64,000 nt of DNA from Echria macrotheca (lineage: Eukaryota; Ascomycota; Sordariomycetes; Sordariales; Schizotheciaceae): contig MU839835.1 of the NCBI GenBank assembly GCA_030411725.1, forward strand, positions 1,364,001 to 1,428,000. Direction: 5' to 3'. The translations under genes were made by a program, and so were the position numbers. Positions 22,486 to 33,914 of this stretch are shown in pieces. The notes below the pieces were generated by a model. That model was not told the DNA's origin. It did no database searches and saw nothing but the letters and a program-made list of their open reading frames with translations. Position 1 is the stretch's first letter. Every line of letters starts with the position of its first letter.

Positions 22486-23531
22486 TATTTTTTTGAACCT
22501 GGAAATACTTATACCTAGCATGGTTTGTGTAGAGAGATGGCATCATCATTGGCGTTGGAAAGGGGATTTATTTGCTGCCGGTCAGGATACTGGCTTTGGG
22601 ATTTGGGATTACCTACCTTAGAATAGGGGAGGATATACAACCGTGCGGAGGTGTATGTATCGTGTATATTTGAGGTACACGGTACAAATGGTACAGCGGC
22701 CTGTATTTGGCTGCACAATACAATATGTTTGGTTTCGAGGAGTCTGTTCAAGAAGGGGGGGCTTGCCAGGACTTGCTGGATGTTGGAATCCTCGCTTTAC
22801 CACACGGGATAGTTAATTCTCTCTGCGTTGACTAGGGGGTATATCTTTTCCTAAGTAGTTCGCAAACCTGATATCCAAGCTATTATCGATCGACGTTTTA
22901 TTTTTGTCAACTGGACCTGCATCATCTCAAGATAAAAGTCTGATGTCCAGATCGGATGCAGCACGTGTGGCGTCCGAGGTGTGGCGTCCCTAGCAAATCC
23001 CAATCAATCACCAAGCCCTGGTTGCGACGGGGCGGGTCGACGGTGGCTGTGATGTCATGGGAGGCCGCCCCGCGATTGGTCTGCCGGCAGTGGTGGGGCC
23101 GGTTTTTGGTGGTCGCAAGACGTCTTCGTCATCGGCCGGGCGCAGCAAACAACAAAGCGCCGTGTATCCAATCGTCTCTGCGGAGCTGCGCTGCTTTGGC
23201 GGGGTTGCGTTGCCCCAGCAGTTGGCACCTGGTCCTGGTGGTGGTCGGTAGTGGTGGTGGCTGATGATCAATGAGAGAGACAAAAAGGAAGAAAGGGATG
23301 GTTGGGTTTTTAAGAACGTGTAGCTCCGCTTTGTCTTTGTATTTCTGGTGGTTGGCGGTTTCTAACCTCCCTACTTTTTGACTTGCCATCTTGACATTTT
23401 AAACGTTCCTACATTCCATTCCGACGAGCCGACGTATCTGCTAAAACTCAACTCAACTTATCAAAACGATAACGTTACCCGACGACATTTTCTCAAGATA
23501 AGCGGAGGGGAGAGGGGCAACACAACACAAA
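22486..23531. other. Intergenic region
   Basis: A 1,046-bp spacer between two tandem plus-strand genes. It holds the 3' flank of the transporter and the promoter of the MARVEL-like gene. No further gene is seen. Confidence 0.55.
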
Positions 23532-24676
23532 ATGAAATTCAAACTCCCAGAAAAGGGGCGCGAGCCGTCATCCTCGCCCCTACTCATGGCCATCAAACTC
23601 TTCCTCCGCACAATCCAGCTCTTATGTTCCGTCGTCATCCTATCAATCTACTCCTACTTCCTCGCCGCGCTGGGGAACCACTCCCTACCGATCCCGACAT
23701 CGGTGCGCGCCGTCGAGGGGATCTCGGGCTTTGCGATCTTGTACACAGTTGTCTGTATAGTGGTCCTCTGTCTGTTCCCGCGCGCCGCGGCGTCGCGACC
23801 GCTCTCGTCGCTGGCGGTTATGGTTCTGGACGTAGCGTTCGCGTCGGCGTTTATCTACGTCGCCTCGGCGAACGGGGGTGCCAGCGGGGGATGTTCGGGG
23901 AATGTGAACACGCCGTTTGGGAGCGGTGATGCGCAGAGCGGGAAGATGGATAGGGGCGGGGACGGGTTCACGAGTCTTCCGGCGAGTTTGGGGCAGGCGT
24001 GTCGGTTGCAGGCTGCTTGTCTTGGGGCGGGGGTTATTGCCATGTATGTTTTTTTCCTCTCCCCCTTTTATTAATGAGATGTGTGCTAACGTGGTGTGGT
24101 AGATTCTTCTTCGTCTTCTCGCCGCTCGCCGAGGTGGCGCTGATACGTCATAATCGGCACCAGAGGCGGCTGGGGAATCCCGCGCCCTTGGCTCCTTCCA
24201 CCGTCTTGCCTGGGGATCCGGAGCCGAAAAGGGGGTGGCTCTCGCGGTTGTTCGGGAGACGTGGGAAAAAGGCTGATGCCGGGGTGGTGGATGAGAATGT
24301 CCTGCCCGAACATGCGCATCCGGAGGAGATGAGGACGAGTTATGCGACCGACCAGACGAGGGTTGATGATTTGCATGGCGCTCCTCCTCCGACTACGACG
24401 ACGACGTATTACAAGTATGATTCGTTGCCGGATCCGTATCAGACGCGCTACCAGCCGCAGCAGCACCACCAGGGGTATCAGCGGGATGGGTTGCTGAGGC
24501 ATGATGGGTTGGAGGAGGAGGAGGATATCGGGGTTGTGCATGGAGGGATTGGGACTGGGACTGGGAATGGGAGCATGTCGAGGATAGGGAATGAGCCTAG
24601 GTGGGACGAGGTACCGCTGGCTAGGTATCCGCCTGCGAATTATCGGTATACCGATGGGGTTTACGATCGGGTTTGA
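23532..24676 (+). CDS. MARVEL-like four-helix membrane protein
   Basis: Two exons (23532-24043, 24103-24676) give 361 aa. Four hydrophobic helices lie in the first half: about 20-45, 62-83, 92-112 and 158-180. The spacing, a short N-terminal tail and a long luminal loop between helices 3 and 4 match fungal MARVEL-domain proteins. MARVEL proteins organise cholesterol-rich or cortical membrane zones, but no specific role can be read here. The C-terminal tail of about 180 residues is hydrophilic, with an Arg/Lys-rich stretch (GWLSRLFGRRGKK) directly after helix 4 and Tyr/Gly-rich low complexity further on. The splice join reads VIA-I-FFVFSPL, so the fourth helix spans the exon boundary. The gene is convergent with ham-2. 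Confidence 0.75.
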
Positions 24677-25242
24677 TACACACTGGACATGATGGGAGCA
24701 TTATTATGGAAATTCATAGGGCGGCGTTTTGGTTGCGGCTGGGGATACACCGCGGGGAACATACATTACAACGGGCACGATAATGATACCAGGTTCAAGT
24801 TGCCCGATAGCATCACTTTGGAGTTAGTAATCCACTTGGAACACATATTTCTAGTTCGATGCCACCGTACTAGCACTGCATACTCTACTCGGCGGGGTGG
24901 TTGTGAGCTCGGTCCCTGGAAAAGCTGTCGTGGAAGCATTGAAACATCCTACCCACAGCCTCTCCCTCCTCCTCCTCCTCCTCCTCCCCGCACCCAAAAA
25001 CAATACCCGCCTTGCGCCGCAGTTGATACATCTTTCGAGATATGGACGTGTACAGACCGGATACGAGTACTCAGCGTTCCTAGAAGAATTATCACCGAAC
25101 AACCAAATATCCGCACACTCATCAGGCTCATCAGGGACTAAATCGTATAGAGGATATCATTCTTCTACCACAAGACCAACACCAGAACCAACACAGTACC
25201 TCATACCACAACACCAGACCCAACACACCACCCCATACCAGC
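24677..25242. other. Convergent intergenic spacer
   Basis: A 566-bp spacer between convergent genes, with a CCTCCT run near 24962-24988 and CCAACAC repeats near 25170-25230. It presumably holds both 3' UTRs. Confidence 0.55.
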
Positions 25243-28200
25243 TCATCCCCACCCCACCCCCTCATGCTCATAATCCAACCTAACCGAAGCATCATCTCCC
25301 TCCACCTCAGCCCAGTTCAAATCGACCTTATCCAGCTCCCTGACAAAAAAGTCCTGCTCCTCGCGCATCGCCAGCCGCACCTCGGCCGCCATCTTATCCG
25401 GATACCGCCGCATATTGAACCAATAAGTCAAACTGCGCAGCGCCTGCTCGAGCGGCAGCGCCTCCTCGACCTCGGCATCGACGTCCGATCCCGCCAGCCA
25501 CTCGTCCCGCAGCTCGGGCCGGCAGTGCAGGTACACGGCCGTGATGACGCGCATGTTGGTCTGCCGCCACTTGCGCCCGCAGTACGGCACCTGGCTCTTG
25601 AACAGCTTGAGCGTGTACAGTCGCAGCTCGTGCTGCGGCACCTTCAGGCTCTTGCGCAGGATGCCCGAGCTCTTGTACTGCACCATCAGCAGGTTGCGGT
25701 GCGCCTTGTGCTTGCAGATCTTTTGCATCACCCGCAGGTAGTTGATCAAGGCAAAAAAGTTGCGCCGCGAAAAGTCCGTGATCGGCTCCTTGGGCAGCGG
25801 ATTCACCGGGTATCCGAGCTCGTCCACTTCTGGACGCGGCGCCGGCGGTGACGTGCTGACGCTCGGCGCCGCCGGCGGCTCGACCGAAGGCGAACGCATC
25901 CGTCGGATCGGAGGCGGCGCCACGTCATCGTCGCTATCCTCGAGGTCCTCTTCGAACTCGGTTGCTGAGGGGTTGGGAAGGCCAGAGTTCGGAATAGCCC
26001 CAGCTCGAGAGCCACAGAAGTAAAAGAAACTAGCAAGTCAGTGTGGTCGAACTCTCAAGAAGAGCTTCCATACCTATGCTCAATCCGGTCCGTCCGGCTC
26101 TCTACCACCTGTTGGATATCGTGCAGTGCAAACAGCTTAAGCACCAGCGGCAGATAATTCGAATCCAGCAAAAGCTGCGTCATATACTCGAATTTGAGTA
26201 CGTCTGTGATTGTCAGCTTGTTCACCGCCGGCAAGCCCCCCAAGAGAACTTACGTGACAGCTTGAACCACTTGAGCAAAAGCAGAAGAATACCAGTCACA
26301 GCTTTGGCCGCAATCTCTCGGCTGCGGGCTTCGTCGACGTCGCTGTCCGACGGAGACCCAGTATCGGCCTTGGCCGGCCCGTTAAGCCCGTTGTTCGCCT
26401 GTCCTTGCGCGCCGTTAACACGCCCGCCGTTCTGGCCCGCGGCACCCTGCTGCTGTCCGTTCTGCGGATTAATCATATTCGTAGCGATAGCCATGATGGC
26501 CTTGAGCAGCACAATGACCAGTGATTGGAGATTGGGCAGCGCCTCTTTCTGCGTTGTGTTAGCCTCCGAGACAACCATCAAGTGGAGATCCTTACATAAA
26601 ATCCCTCGACAGAATCAAGCCGCTGCTTGATATCTTGGTTAACCCCCCGAGGCCCATAGTCAACCTCGACATCCTCGAGCTTGTGTTTCTCATCCGCTGC
26701 CCTCGCCAGCCCGAGCTCTTCCTTCTCCTCGAGCGTCAACGAGGAAAGGTCCAGCTCGTCGACAATATCATCATCGGCATCTTCCCAACCACGTTCAAAC
26801 TTGAGGAACCGCTCCCGCTCATCCCAGAGTTGTCTCGTGGCTCGCGTCATCTTGACCCGCTTCGAAAACAGCTCGCCGGCCTCGAGAATGGAAGCCGGCA
26901 CATCACTGCCCTCCCACTTCCTACCCACCAGCATGTCCTGGAGACCTGCCCTGCCCTTTCCACCCGCGCTATTGCTCGTAGCATCCAGGGGCGGATACAT
27001 GAACGGGAAGTTTTGGTTCGTCTGGTAATTCTGCTTCTTACCGCCCTTCCCACCGACACCTGGACTGGGAGGGGGTGACGGCGCTGGCGTGGCGATGTGT
27101 ACCGGTTGATGTAAAATGGACGCTCCGCCGCTCTGCCCCGGCGGAGGGGGTAGGACGCCACTAGCGAGGTTATTTCTCGTCGTATGGCTATGCAGCTGGG
27201 GAATGATCGAAGTCTGCTCGGCCTCGAGCGGTATCACAGGTCGAGGGGGTATATAGGCCGGATACTTGGAGCTGATCTCCTGCCGGAATATGTGATAGTC
27301 CAGAGGCGAAGCGGTTATCAGCTCCTTGTTTCCATCGTCCTCGTCGACCCTCTCGCTCGTCGCCTTTTTCGTCTCTGCAATCTCGTTGGTGCCTCCAAAA
27401 ACAAGCAATATGGATTTCCATAACAACAAAAAGATCTTTCTCGTCAGCATATATCCCAAATCCCACGCTCTCGAAACATACCTGCGTCTGCGGAAGGATG
27501 CATGCCTCATCCCACCTGAGCTTGGAAGTCGCATGCAGAAAGAACTGAAGCAGGTCCGGGTTCAGCGCCAGAAGCTCGGAGCGAACCGATGCCATGCCCT
27601 CGGGGTCCTCTAGCGCCTCCTGCAGCGCCATGTAGAGAATAGTCATGAGATGAATGAGCTCCTCGGCATACAGCTGCAGGTTCTGGGGCATCTCATCCGA
27701 CCAAAACGGTTCAAACGCATCCCTCAGCGCATCCCACACCAGCGGGAGACCCCCGCAGGCCACCAACAGCTTAACGCCCTCCTTCATGGCCGTCAGCTGG
27801 ACCTTGGTCGCCGCCGACCGCATCTTTGTATTCCGCAAGCTCGGCACCGTCGCGCTCCGGACCGTCTCGGTCCACCGCCCGAGCACCAAGTACACCAATG
27901 TACCCACGGCCTCGCCCCTGGCGCTGCGGTCCTGAGATCTGACAGCCGCGAGCGCCATCTTGACGAACCGCTCGCGCGCCTCGTCGCCGACCTCCTCCCA
28001 GGCGTTGTCCTGGAACACGCGGCCCCAGGCACTGTGGAAGGCGCGGTTGGCCGCGTTGAGACGCACCCACTGCCAGAAATTGTACATGAACCATTCGTCG
28101 ATCTCCTCCTCGATCGGGCCCGTGTCGGTGTAGACATAGTCGTAGGCGATGGGTTCGGTGCGGGGGAACTCGGCAACAATACGTCGCAGCTGGGCGAGCG

Positions 28201-28483
28201 AGAGCGAGTCTTGCGGCTGGCCGGGCTGTCCTCCGGGCTGTCCTGTGTTCCCGGCGGGGGACGGAGGCGGGGGGAAGGAGGGTGCGGGCGGGACAGCGGG
28301 CGGCGGCTGCGAAGCTTGGTTGCGCTGCAACGAGGGCCGCGAGGGCGCGGGCAGGCCGTTGTCGGGCGGAGGTTCTAGGGGCGTATCGGGGCCGGCATCC
28401 TCGATACCGGTGTCGCCCTCGTCGACGGACTTTGGAGTGGACGGGGTGTCGGCCGAGGACCGCGAAGACCACAGGGCGTTCAT
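25243..28483 (-). CDS. ham-2: HAM-2 / Far11 / STRIP-type subunit of the STRIPAK complex
   Basis: Five exons (28483-27482, 27435-26596, 26548-26254, 26203-26074, 26029-25243) give 1017 aa; every phase closes. After a Pro/Ser-rich start of about 90 residues comes the N1221 domain (SLAQLRRIVAEFPRTEP, YVYTDTGPIEEEIDEWFMYN) and then the DUF3402 region (IFLLLWKSILLVFGGT, YMTQLLLDSNYLPLVLKLF). This pairing defines the STRIP1/2-Far11 family. In Neurospora the orthologue HAM-2 and in Sordaria PRO22 are needed for hyphal fusion and fruiting-body development; the complex scaffolds PP2A with kinases at the nuclear envelope and ER. A Gln/Asn/Gly-rich insert sits near GQQQGAAGQNGGR. The start at 28483 is the first ATG in frame; the upstream open stretch begins at GTG. 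Confidence 0.93.
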
Positions 28484-28898
28484 GGTGGGAATCTTGTGCT
28501 CGAGCTTTTGGCGGGGTTGCAGCACGTTTCTCTTCAGCAGCTTCGAGTTCCGTCGCAGGCCCGGCTCATGGTGAATTTGGGCGGACGTTCTAATCAGGTA
28601 AGACTTCGGCACGTTAAATCATGGTCAAGTCGCGAGTTATTATCGTGGTGTTGGAGTTGGGCCTCTGGACATTTGGTCTGATGAAAGATGCTGTCTCGCG
28701 ATGCTCAGCGCCAGGGCGCCAAGGTTGCCCGGTGGTTGGCTGGCAGCCGCAGCTCCCGTCCAACCCCCTGTCCGGCCCCCAAATCGAATTACACTGCATA
28801 CCCTAACCCGCAAACTTCCAAGCTTAGGTAAGGTGAGACATTCAGAAACTACTTTGTTGAGACCTGGATACAGACGCCAGGCTGCGCCAAAAGTGCAG
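28484..28898. other. Intergenic spacer between ham-2 and the DUF2011 gene
   Basis: A 415-bp spacer with both flanking genes on the minus strand. It holds the ham-2 leader/promoter and the DUF2011 3' flank. Confidence 0.55.
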
Positions 28899-29872
28899 CT
28901 ATTTGCTGTCGCTTTCGGCCCCGGACGCCGCAGACGCAGCCTCGCCTTCTCCGCCTTTGACCGCCATCTTCTTCTCCTTTTCCTTTTGTCTCCGCTTGAG
29001 CTTCTTCTCCCTGTTGAGTCTTTTCTTCTTCTCCCGCAGATGTTCCTCCTTGGTCATCTTTTGCTTTTCCGCCGCCGCCAGCGCCTCCTTCCTCGCCTTG
29101 TCCTTGATCCTGAGCTTTATCCTGCCTTTTTTTCCTGGCCGCTTTCTCCCTCGGGATATACTAGAGCTACACTCAGCCGTCGCTCCAGGTTTCCCACTTG
29201 GCTGAGAAACAACGATTCTGGTAACCCTCCAAGGAAGCTCCAGACCCCACGCACGCGTTTTCGACTGGGCAAGCACCTCATCGCCCGTCATGGCCGCGAA
29301 CTGAAATGCGGCCTTCTCCTCCGCCGACAGCTCGCCTCTGACGTAGAAAGAGAGGGGCCGACTAGAAAACGCAGGCCCGTCATGTTTGCCCTCCCCCTCG
29401 GCAGCAAGGACAACCTTCTGCGACGGCCCCGACGTAGAAAATAGACGAAACTCAAACTCCGCCTCGTCATCCTCTGGTGATTGCTGTCGCTGGTCCACGA
29501 GTGTCTTCTCATCATCTTGTCTCGTGATATCGCCACCAGACTGCAGGTCCAGCGACAGTAAGCTCGCGAGGCGGGCATTCAGCTCGGCACGAATCTGGCC
29601 GTCGTCTTCTTCTTCTGGGACGTCGTCATCGGGCGACGAATCATCCCGCTCTGACGCGGAATCGTACAGATCTTGCCGCCTCACGCTATAGTAACAAATT
29701 TTCAGCCTCGAATTAGCATTCTGAGAGACAGGTGCCGGGGCGTATTCTCCGACGCGTGTGCCGTTTGCCCAAAAATCTCAGGGCGCAGGCAGGCAGGGTC
29801 CAGGGGTAAGTCAAGGTGAGAGGAGGTTAAGAAGACGGCGACTTACCGTTTTGCGTCGGGCACCTCAAACAT
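28899..29872 (-). CDS. DUF2011-type fungal protein, probably nuclear
   Basis: Two exons (29872-29847, 29685-28899) give 270 aa. The tiny first exon encodes MFEVPDAK plus part of the next codon; the donor GTAAGT and acceptor CTATAG join it to RVRRQDLYDS. The core matches the fungal DUF2011 family: acidic N-terminus, then EFEFRLF and a later RPLSFYVRGELS segment. The C-terminal 90 residues are strongly basic and probably helical (REKKKRLNREKKLKRR), which suggests a nuclear or nucleolar protein, but no activity is known. It sits between ham-2 and vib-1 on the same strand. The second-exon frame begins at GTG, so without the first exon there would be no ATG start. Confidence 0.85.
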
Positions 29873-31743
29873 TGTTTCTGTGTCCCTATTCCCCGATGGA
29901 TGTGTGTAGGTGTCTGCGTGTGAGAGGGGAAAATGACAAATGGTTTCCGGTTCGGCAAACCAGACAGAGTTGTGATCAGCTGGAAGCGGCTTGAGTGAGT
30001 GGGTTCGTGAGTCTGAGAAGGTGTGTTTCTGCCGTCGCTGCATGAGCACTGACCGCCGCGGTGTGTGTGGGGCCCAGATTCTGGCCAATTTGTGCGGGGC
30101 TGTCGGAGCCGCTTGCCGCTTGCCGCTAACTAGCGCGACAGCTGCCGCTCAGCTGGCGGGACGGTCCGTTTCACCATCAGCACCATTGTTTCGTTTTGAG
30201 AGCAGTCTCGGGTTGATTGACACCAGGACAGATTCGGGGAAAGGTAAACCCCCGTCAATCTTGAAGATATGGAAGTTGAAAGTTGCAACGCTTCAAGTCA
30301 GGGGTATATCGATACGGAATAATAGACTTGGTCGGTTGAACCTAGGTAGACAATATGTCTTCGTTCCACTCCCACAGACTTGACAACTCAGAGATCCCGT
30401 TCCCACATACTGAGGTAAGTAACCCAGGGGAGCCCGCAGAGTACCTTAGTTCCTTCACAACTGAACCAGTATACCTCTCAACCTCACATTCGCGACCAAT
30501 ATTACCTGTCCGCTCGTATCCTCAAAGCCTCAGGGAGAATCCTTAATTATCCGTTCAGAAGTGTGCTTCGCATCTCAAAAAACAAAATGCTCATATATAT
30601 GGCAGAACACCTTCCCAAACATTTGCCTTCTTCCTCTTCCAGGATAGGTATATCCACACGGCCGTAATGAACCTAAGTAGACAAGAAAATATGGGCCTAT
30701 GATATAACATAAAAAGGCTTGGGTTCGCTCGCAAATCAGGTAGCCACACACATAGATAAACCGGTCCAGCGAAATGATATAATGCAAACAATGGAAAGAA
30801 GAAAAAAGCGTAGTGGTATCGATCGTGTAGGCAAGCAGGCAGAAAAAACACAAAAAACCAATATACACAGTGCAGAAAATGAACAACTGGAGAAAAACAA
30901 AACATCAAAATCCGCAAACAGCCATCCATGAAACCTCCCCCAGTAAAAAACCTCCTCCCAACCCATTCCCCATTCCCCTGTTCACCACCCGGTCATGAAT
31001 GTGCAAGTCCGAAAACAGTGGGAGAAGAACACCATCCGATAATTCCGAACCATCCCCCCTTCCTCCCGCTTCCTTGCTGTCCTCATGGATATCATTTGAC
31101 GGCTTAGTATTCCTGAAGCTCCTTCCTTCTCCGGAAAAAACGTATTCATAATATCTTCGATGCTCCGAACGTCGACACGAGCAAGGGCGATTAATTTTCG
31201 TCCGATCGGTATTCGGATTTGGCGTGGAAAGGGGGGCGAGGGGGCGGCCGGGGTGGTGAGAAAAAAACACCCGTCGATCGAAGAGCGAAATGTGTCGAGA
31301 GAGGATGAGGGTGTAACGAAGTCGAGTAATGATGGAATGTTGAGTTTTAATATACAGAGAGTCGAGGGACGGGTATGGAGATGGTGGTAGTAAGAACAAG
31401 GTGAGAGAGAAAAACTTCGGGACTTCGTCAATGATTCATCGCTCTTCGAGACTTTTTTCATCTCTTTCGATTTGCTTCCCCCCCTCTCCCCAGACCGAAC
31501 CACCGACCGACCGAAAAAGTCTCGTTATCGTCGAATACGGCCAACCCCCTCGGTGGTCCGTCCGCCATCCCAGGAAAGAAAAAGCGACGCGATGTCAGCG
31601 GCTCTTTCGGTTGTTCCCTCGGCCGAGGCATAATACCCGGCACGCCGGCTCGGGTTCGGTAATGGCAGATCTGGAATCAGAATCGCTGGGAGGATCGATG
31701 GGTTTCATCCGTCGTTTTCCTTTTATTCTCTTCTTGTTTCCCG
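29873..31743. other. Intergenic region between the DUF2011 gene and vib-1
   Basis: 1.87 kb with no supported gene. The right half is the 3' flank of vib-1 and the left end the promoter of the DUF2011 gene. The part at 30550-30930 is relatively AT-rich; frames there are hydrophobic but lack domain features. Confidence 0.5.
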
Positions 31744-33914
31744 TCACGTCGCATTCCACGCGTAGTGCACATTGTACTGCCCGCCATGTCCGTGTCCCTC
31801 GCCATGCCCACCCTTCCACCTTTCGTTGCTCGTGGTTCCTCCATTATACGCGGGCGGCTCACCGGCGGTTGTAGTCCACGATTGCGATGGGGGGAAGTAA
31901 TCCCTCGGCGGTCCCGCAGCACCGGCTGATGGAGCAGGCGGTCCGGCAGTGGACGGACCCGTGCTACTCTCGGTCGGCGCGTTACCATAAGGTTGTTGTC
32001 CACTTTGCGACGGAGGCGCCGAAGCGGGACTCAACTCGGTGCTGCCGGGGTATCCCGCGGGGGGCCCGTACCGGTACTCGCCCGACGTGGTATCGGCCGA
32101 GATGGAGCTAGCGCTGTGTACCGACTGGTGCGACGCATGACGAGGCGATTTGGAAGGCCGGGGATTCGAGTCGACGTACCGAGGCACGTTGAGGGAGTTA
32201 TCTGGCGCCGACGGGGCCGACAGGGAAAGATGCGGTGGTGGAGCCGAAGAGTACGTCGCGAACTGCGTCCGGATCGGGGGCGGCGGTGCCTGCGACTGTT
32301 GATGGTCCTGCGACACCAGCGACAACTGGACCGATGGCATCGACGTCGGCTGCATCGAGGGCATTTGTTGCGGCTCGTCCGTGAAACTAGGCGCACCCGA
32401 GAGCGGGAGCTTTTGTTGATAGGGATCGGGAGGGAGCGTCGACGTCGGATAGGCCGCCGTGCCCGGATTGTGCGGCATCGACACTTGGCTTTGCGGATTC
32501 CATGTCGTGGGATACGAACTGGCCGAGGTTAGCATGTCTCGTCCCCTAAGGTTCCACCGAGATCAACTCGAGCATGGAAAACTACTCACTTGGACCGCAT
32601 TTGCATCGGGCTCTGCGGCATCTGCTTCGGAGCCGTGAAGGTAAAGGCTGACCGGGGTACCTCCATGCTGGACACTCTCGGTCTTGAGTCGTACGGTGGC
32701 TTGTTCAGCACAACAGCCTGGGCGACAATACCGTGGCCCGTTTCCACCAGCGTTTGCCCGCGAGAACCGGCACTCGAGCCCAGCAGCGGAATCTCCTTCC
32801 TCGCCTGGAAGTTGCGCGGACTCCTTCCCCTGACCACGATGGGGGCCGTCGTCAGTTCCGAAAGTACCAGCTTTTGGCCGTTGGCCAGAGTTCCGTGGAG
32901 CTTGAGATGCAGCACAAAGTGTTGCTGCAGTTCTTTTCGTCTCCCGTTGTTTGCCGTTGCTCTGTGGAATACGAGTCAGTTTGGCCTTTTAAACAAAACA
33001 AAACAAACAAAAAAGGGACTGGGCGAGAGCGCTTACATCCTAAACTGCAACCGCCTCCATCCGATCGGATAGATGGCGTAATGATCGCCGCCATTCTCCT
33101 CCTCTTCCTCGGACGAGGGAATCAGCGGGAGCGGTGGGGGTTCCTGGTCGGGCGCCGTGTTGACCTCGGGCGAGTTGGGTGGAGGCGTCTTCCACGGGAT
33201 GACGATGAGTCGCACGGGGTGTCCATCGACCGACTCGATAGCCGAGATGGTGACTTCCATGTTCTTAATCAGGCTTGTCTCGCCCGTCTCGAGCATGACC
33301 GACAGCGGGATCTGCGGGAAGCAGAGACTGCCGCTGATCTGGAAGAGGTTGCGGCGATAACACGTCAACTCGGCGTTCAGCGGGCCTCCTGGCGGCGCAG
33401 TCTCCGGGCCGGCGCCGGAAGGGAACTCGGACAGAAAGAACATGCCGTGCAGCTGCGCATCGATCTCCATCTCGTGGATGCGACCCTTATTGTCGACAAT
33501 CGTGTGCTTGTCGCCGACCTTCTTGAACGAGAGAAGCTTTTGGTCGTGACCGTTGGGCTTGTAGTCGTCGCGGAGGTCCTGGACCATCTCGGTGTACGGC
33601 GGCCCGGCTGGCGACTGGTCTACCTGGGAATAAGGCCGCTTCAGGCTGTTGATGCTCGGGATGTTCATTAGCGATGGATGCGGATACCTGTCGTACGCGT
33701 CGCCCTCATCCGGCCCCGGCCGGCCGCTGTGGTGGTACTGCGGCGGCGGGTAGTCCATCGCGTGCCGACTTCTCGGTCGCCCAGCCGGATCCTGGGGGTT
33801 GTATCGGCCCGGGGCCATCGCCACGGGGTTGCCATAGTTGGACCAGATACTGCCATGCTGCGAGTCGCCCCTCAGCTCTGCCATCGTAACCGCGTATGTC
33901 GCCGTGGTGGACAT
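31744..33914 (-). CDS. vib-1: VIB-1/XprG-like transcription factor (Ndt80/PhoG DNA-binding domain)
   Basis: Three exons (33914-33037, 32961-32590, 32518-31744) give 674 aa. Residues about 120-370 form the Ndt80/PhoG domain: DNKGRIHEMEIDAQLHGMFF, ELTCYRRNLFQISGSL, then across the first junction LQFRIATANNGRRKELQQHF and finally VVRGRSPRNF. The C-terminal half is Pro/Ser/Gln-rich, as expected for an activation region, and ends in a His/Gly-rich tail (GEGHGHGGQYNVHYAWNAT). Fungal relatives VIB-1 and XprG control extracellular proteases, the response to carbon starvation and cell death during heterokaryon incompatibility. Length and the ham-2 neighbourhood favour VIB-1 over the paralogue FSD-1. 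The start used is the ATG at 33914; upstream frame codons lead only to a TTG. The upstream region is unusually long. Confidence 0.92.

Noticed and set aside
22955..23389. Frames on both strands between the transporter and the MARVEL-like gene
   Set aside because: Overlapping on opposite strands and without features; best read as the promoter of the gene at 23532.
28483..28612. N-terminal extension of ham-2 to 28612
   Set aside because: The frame there begins at GTG. The first ATG is at 28483 and the extension shows no family-like sequence.
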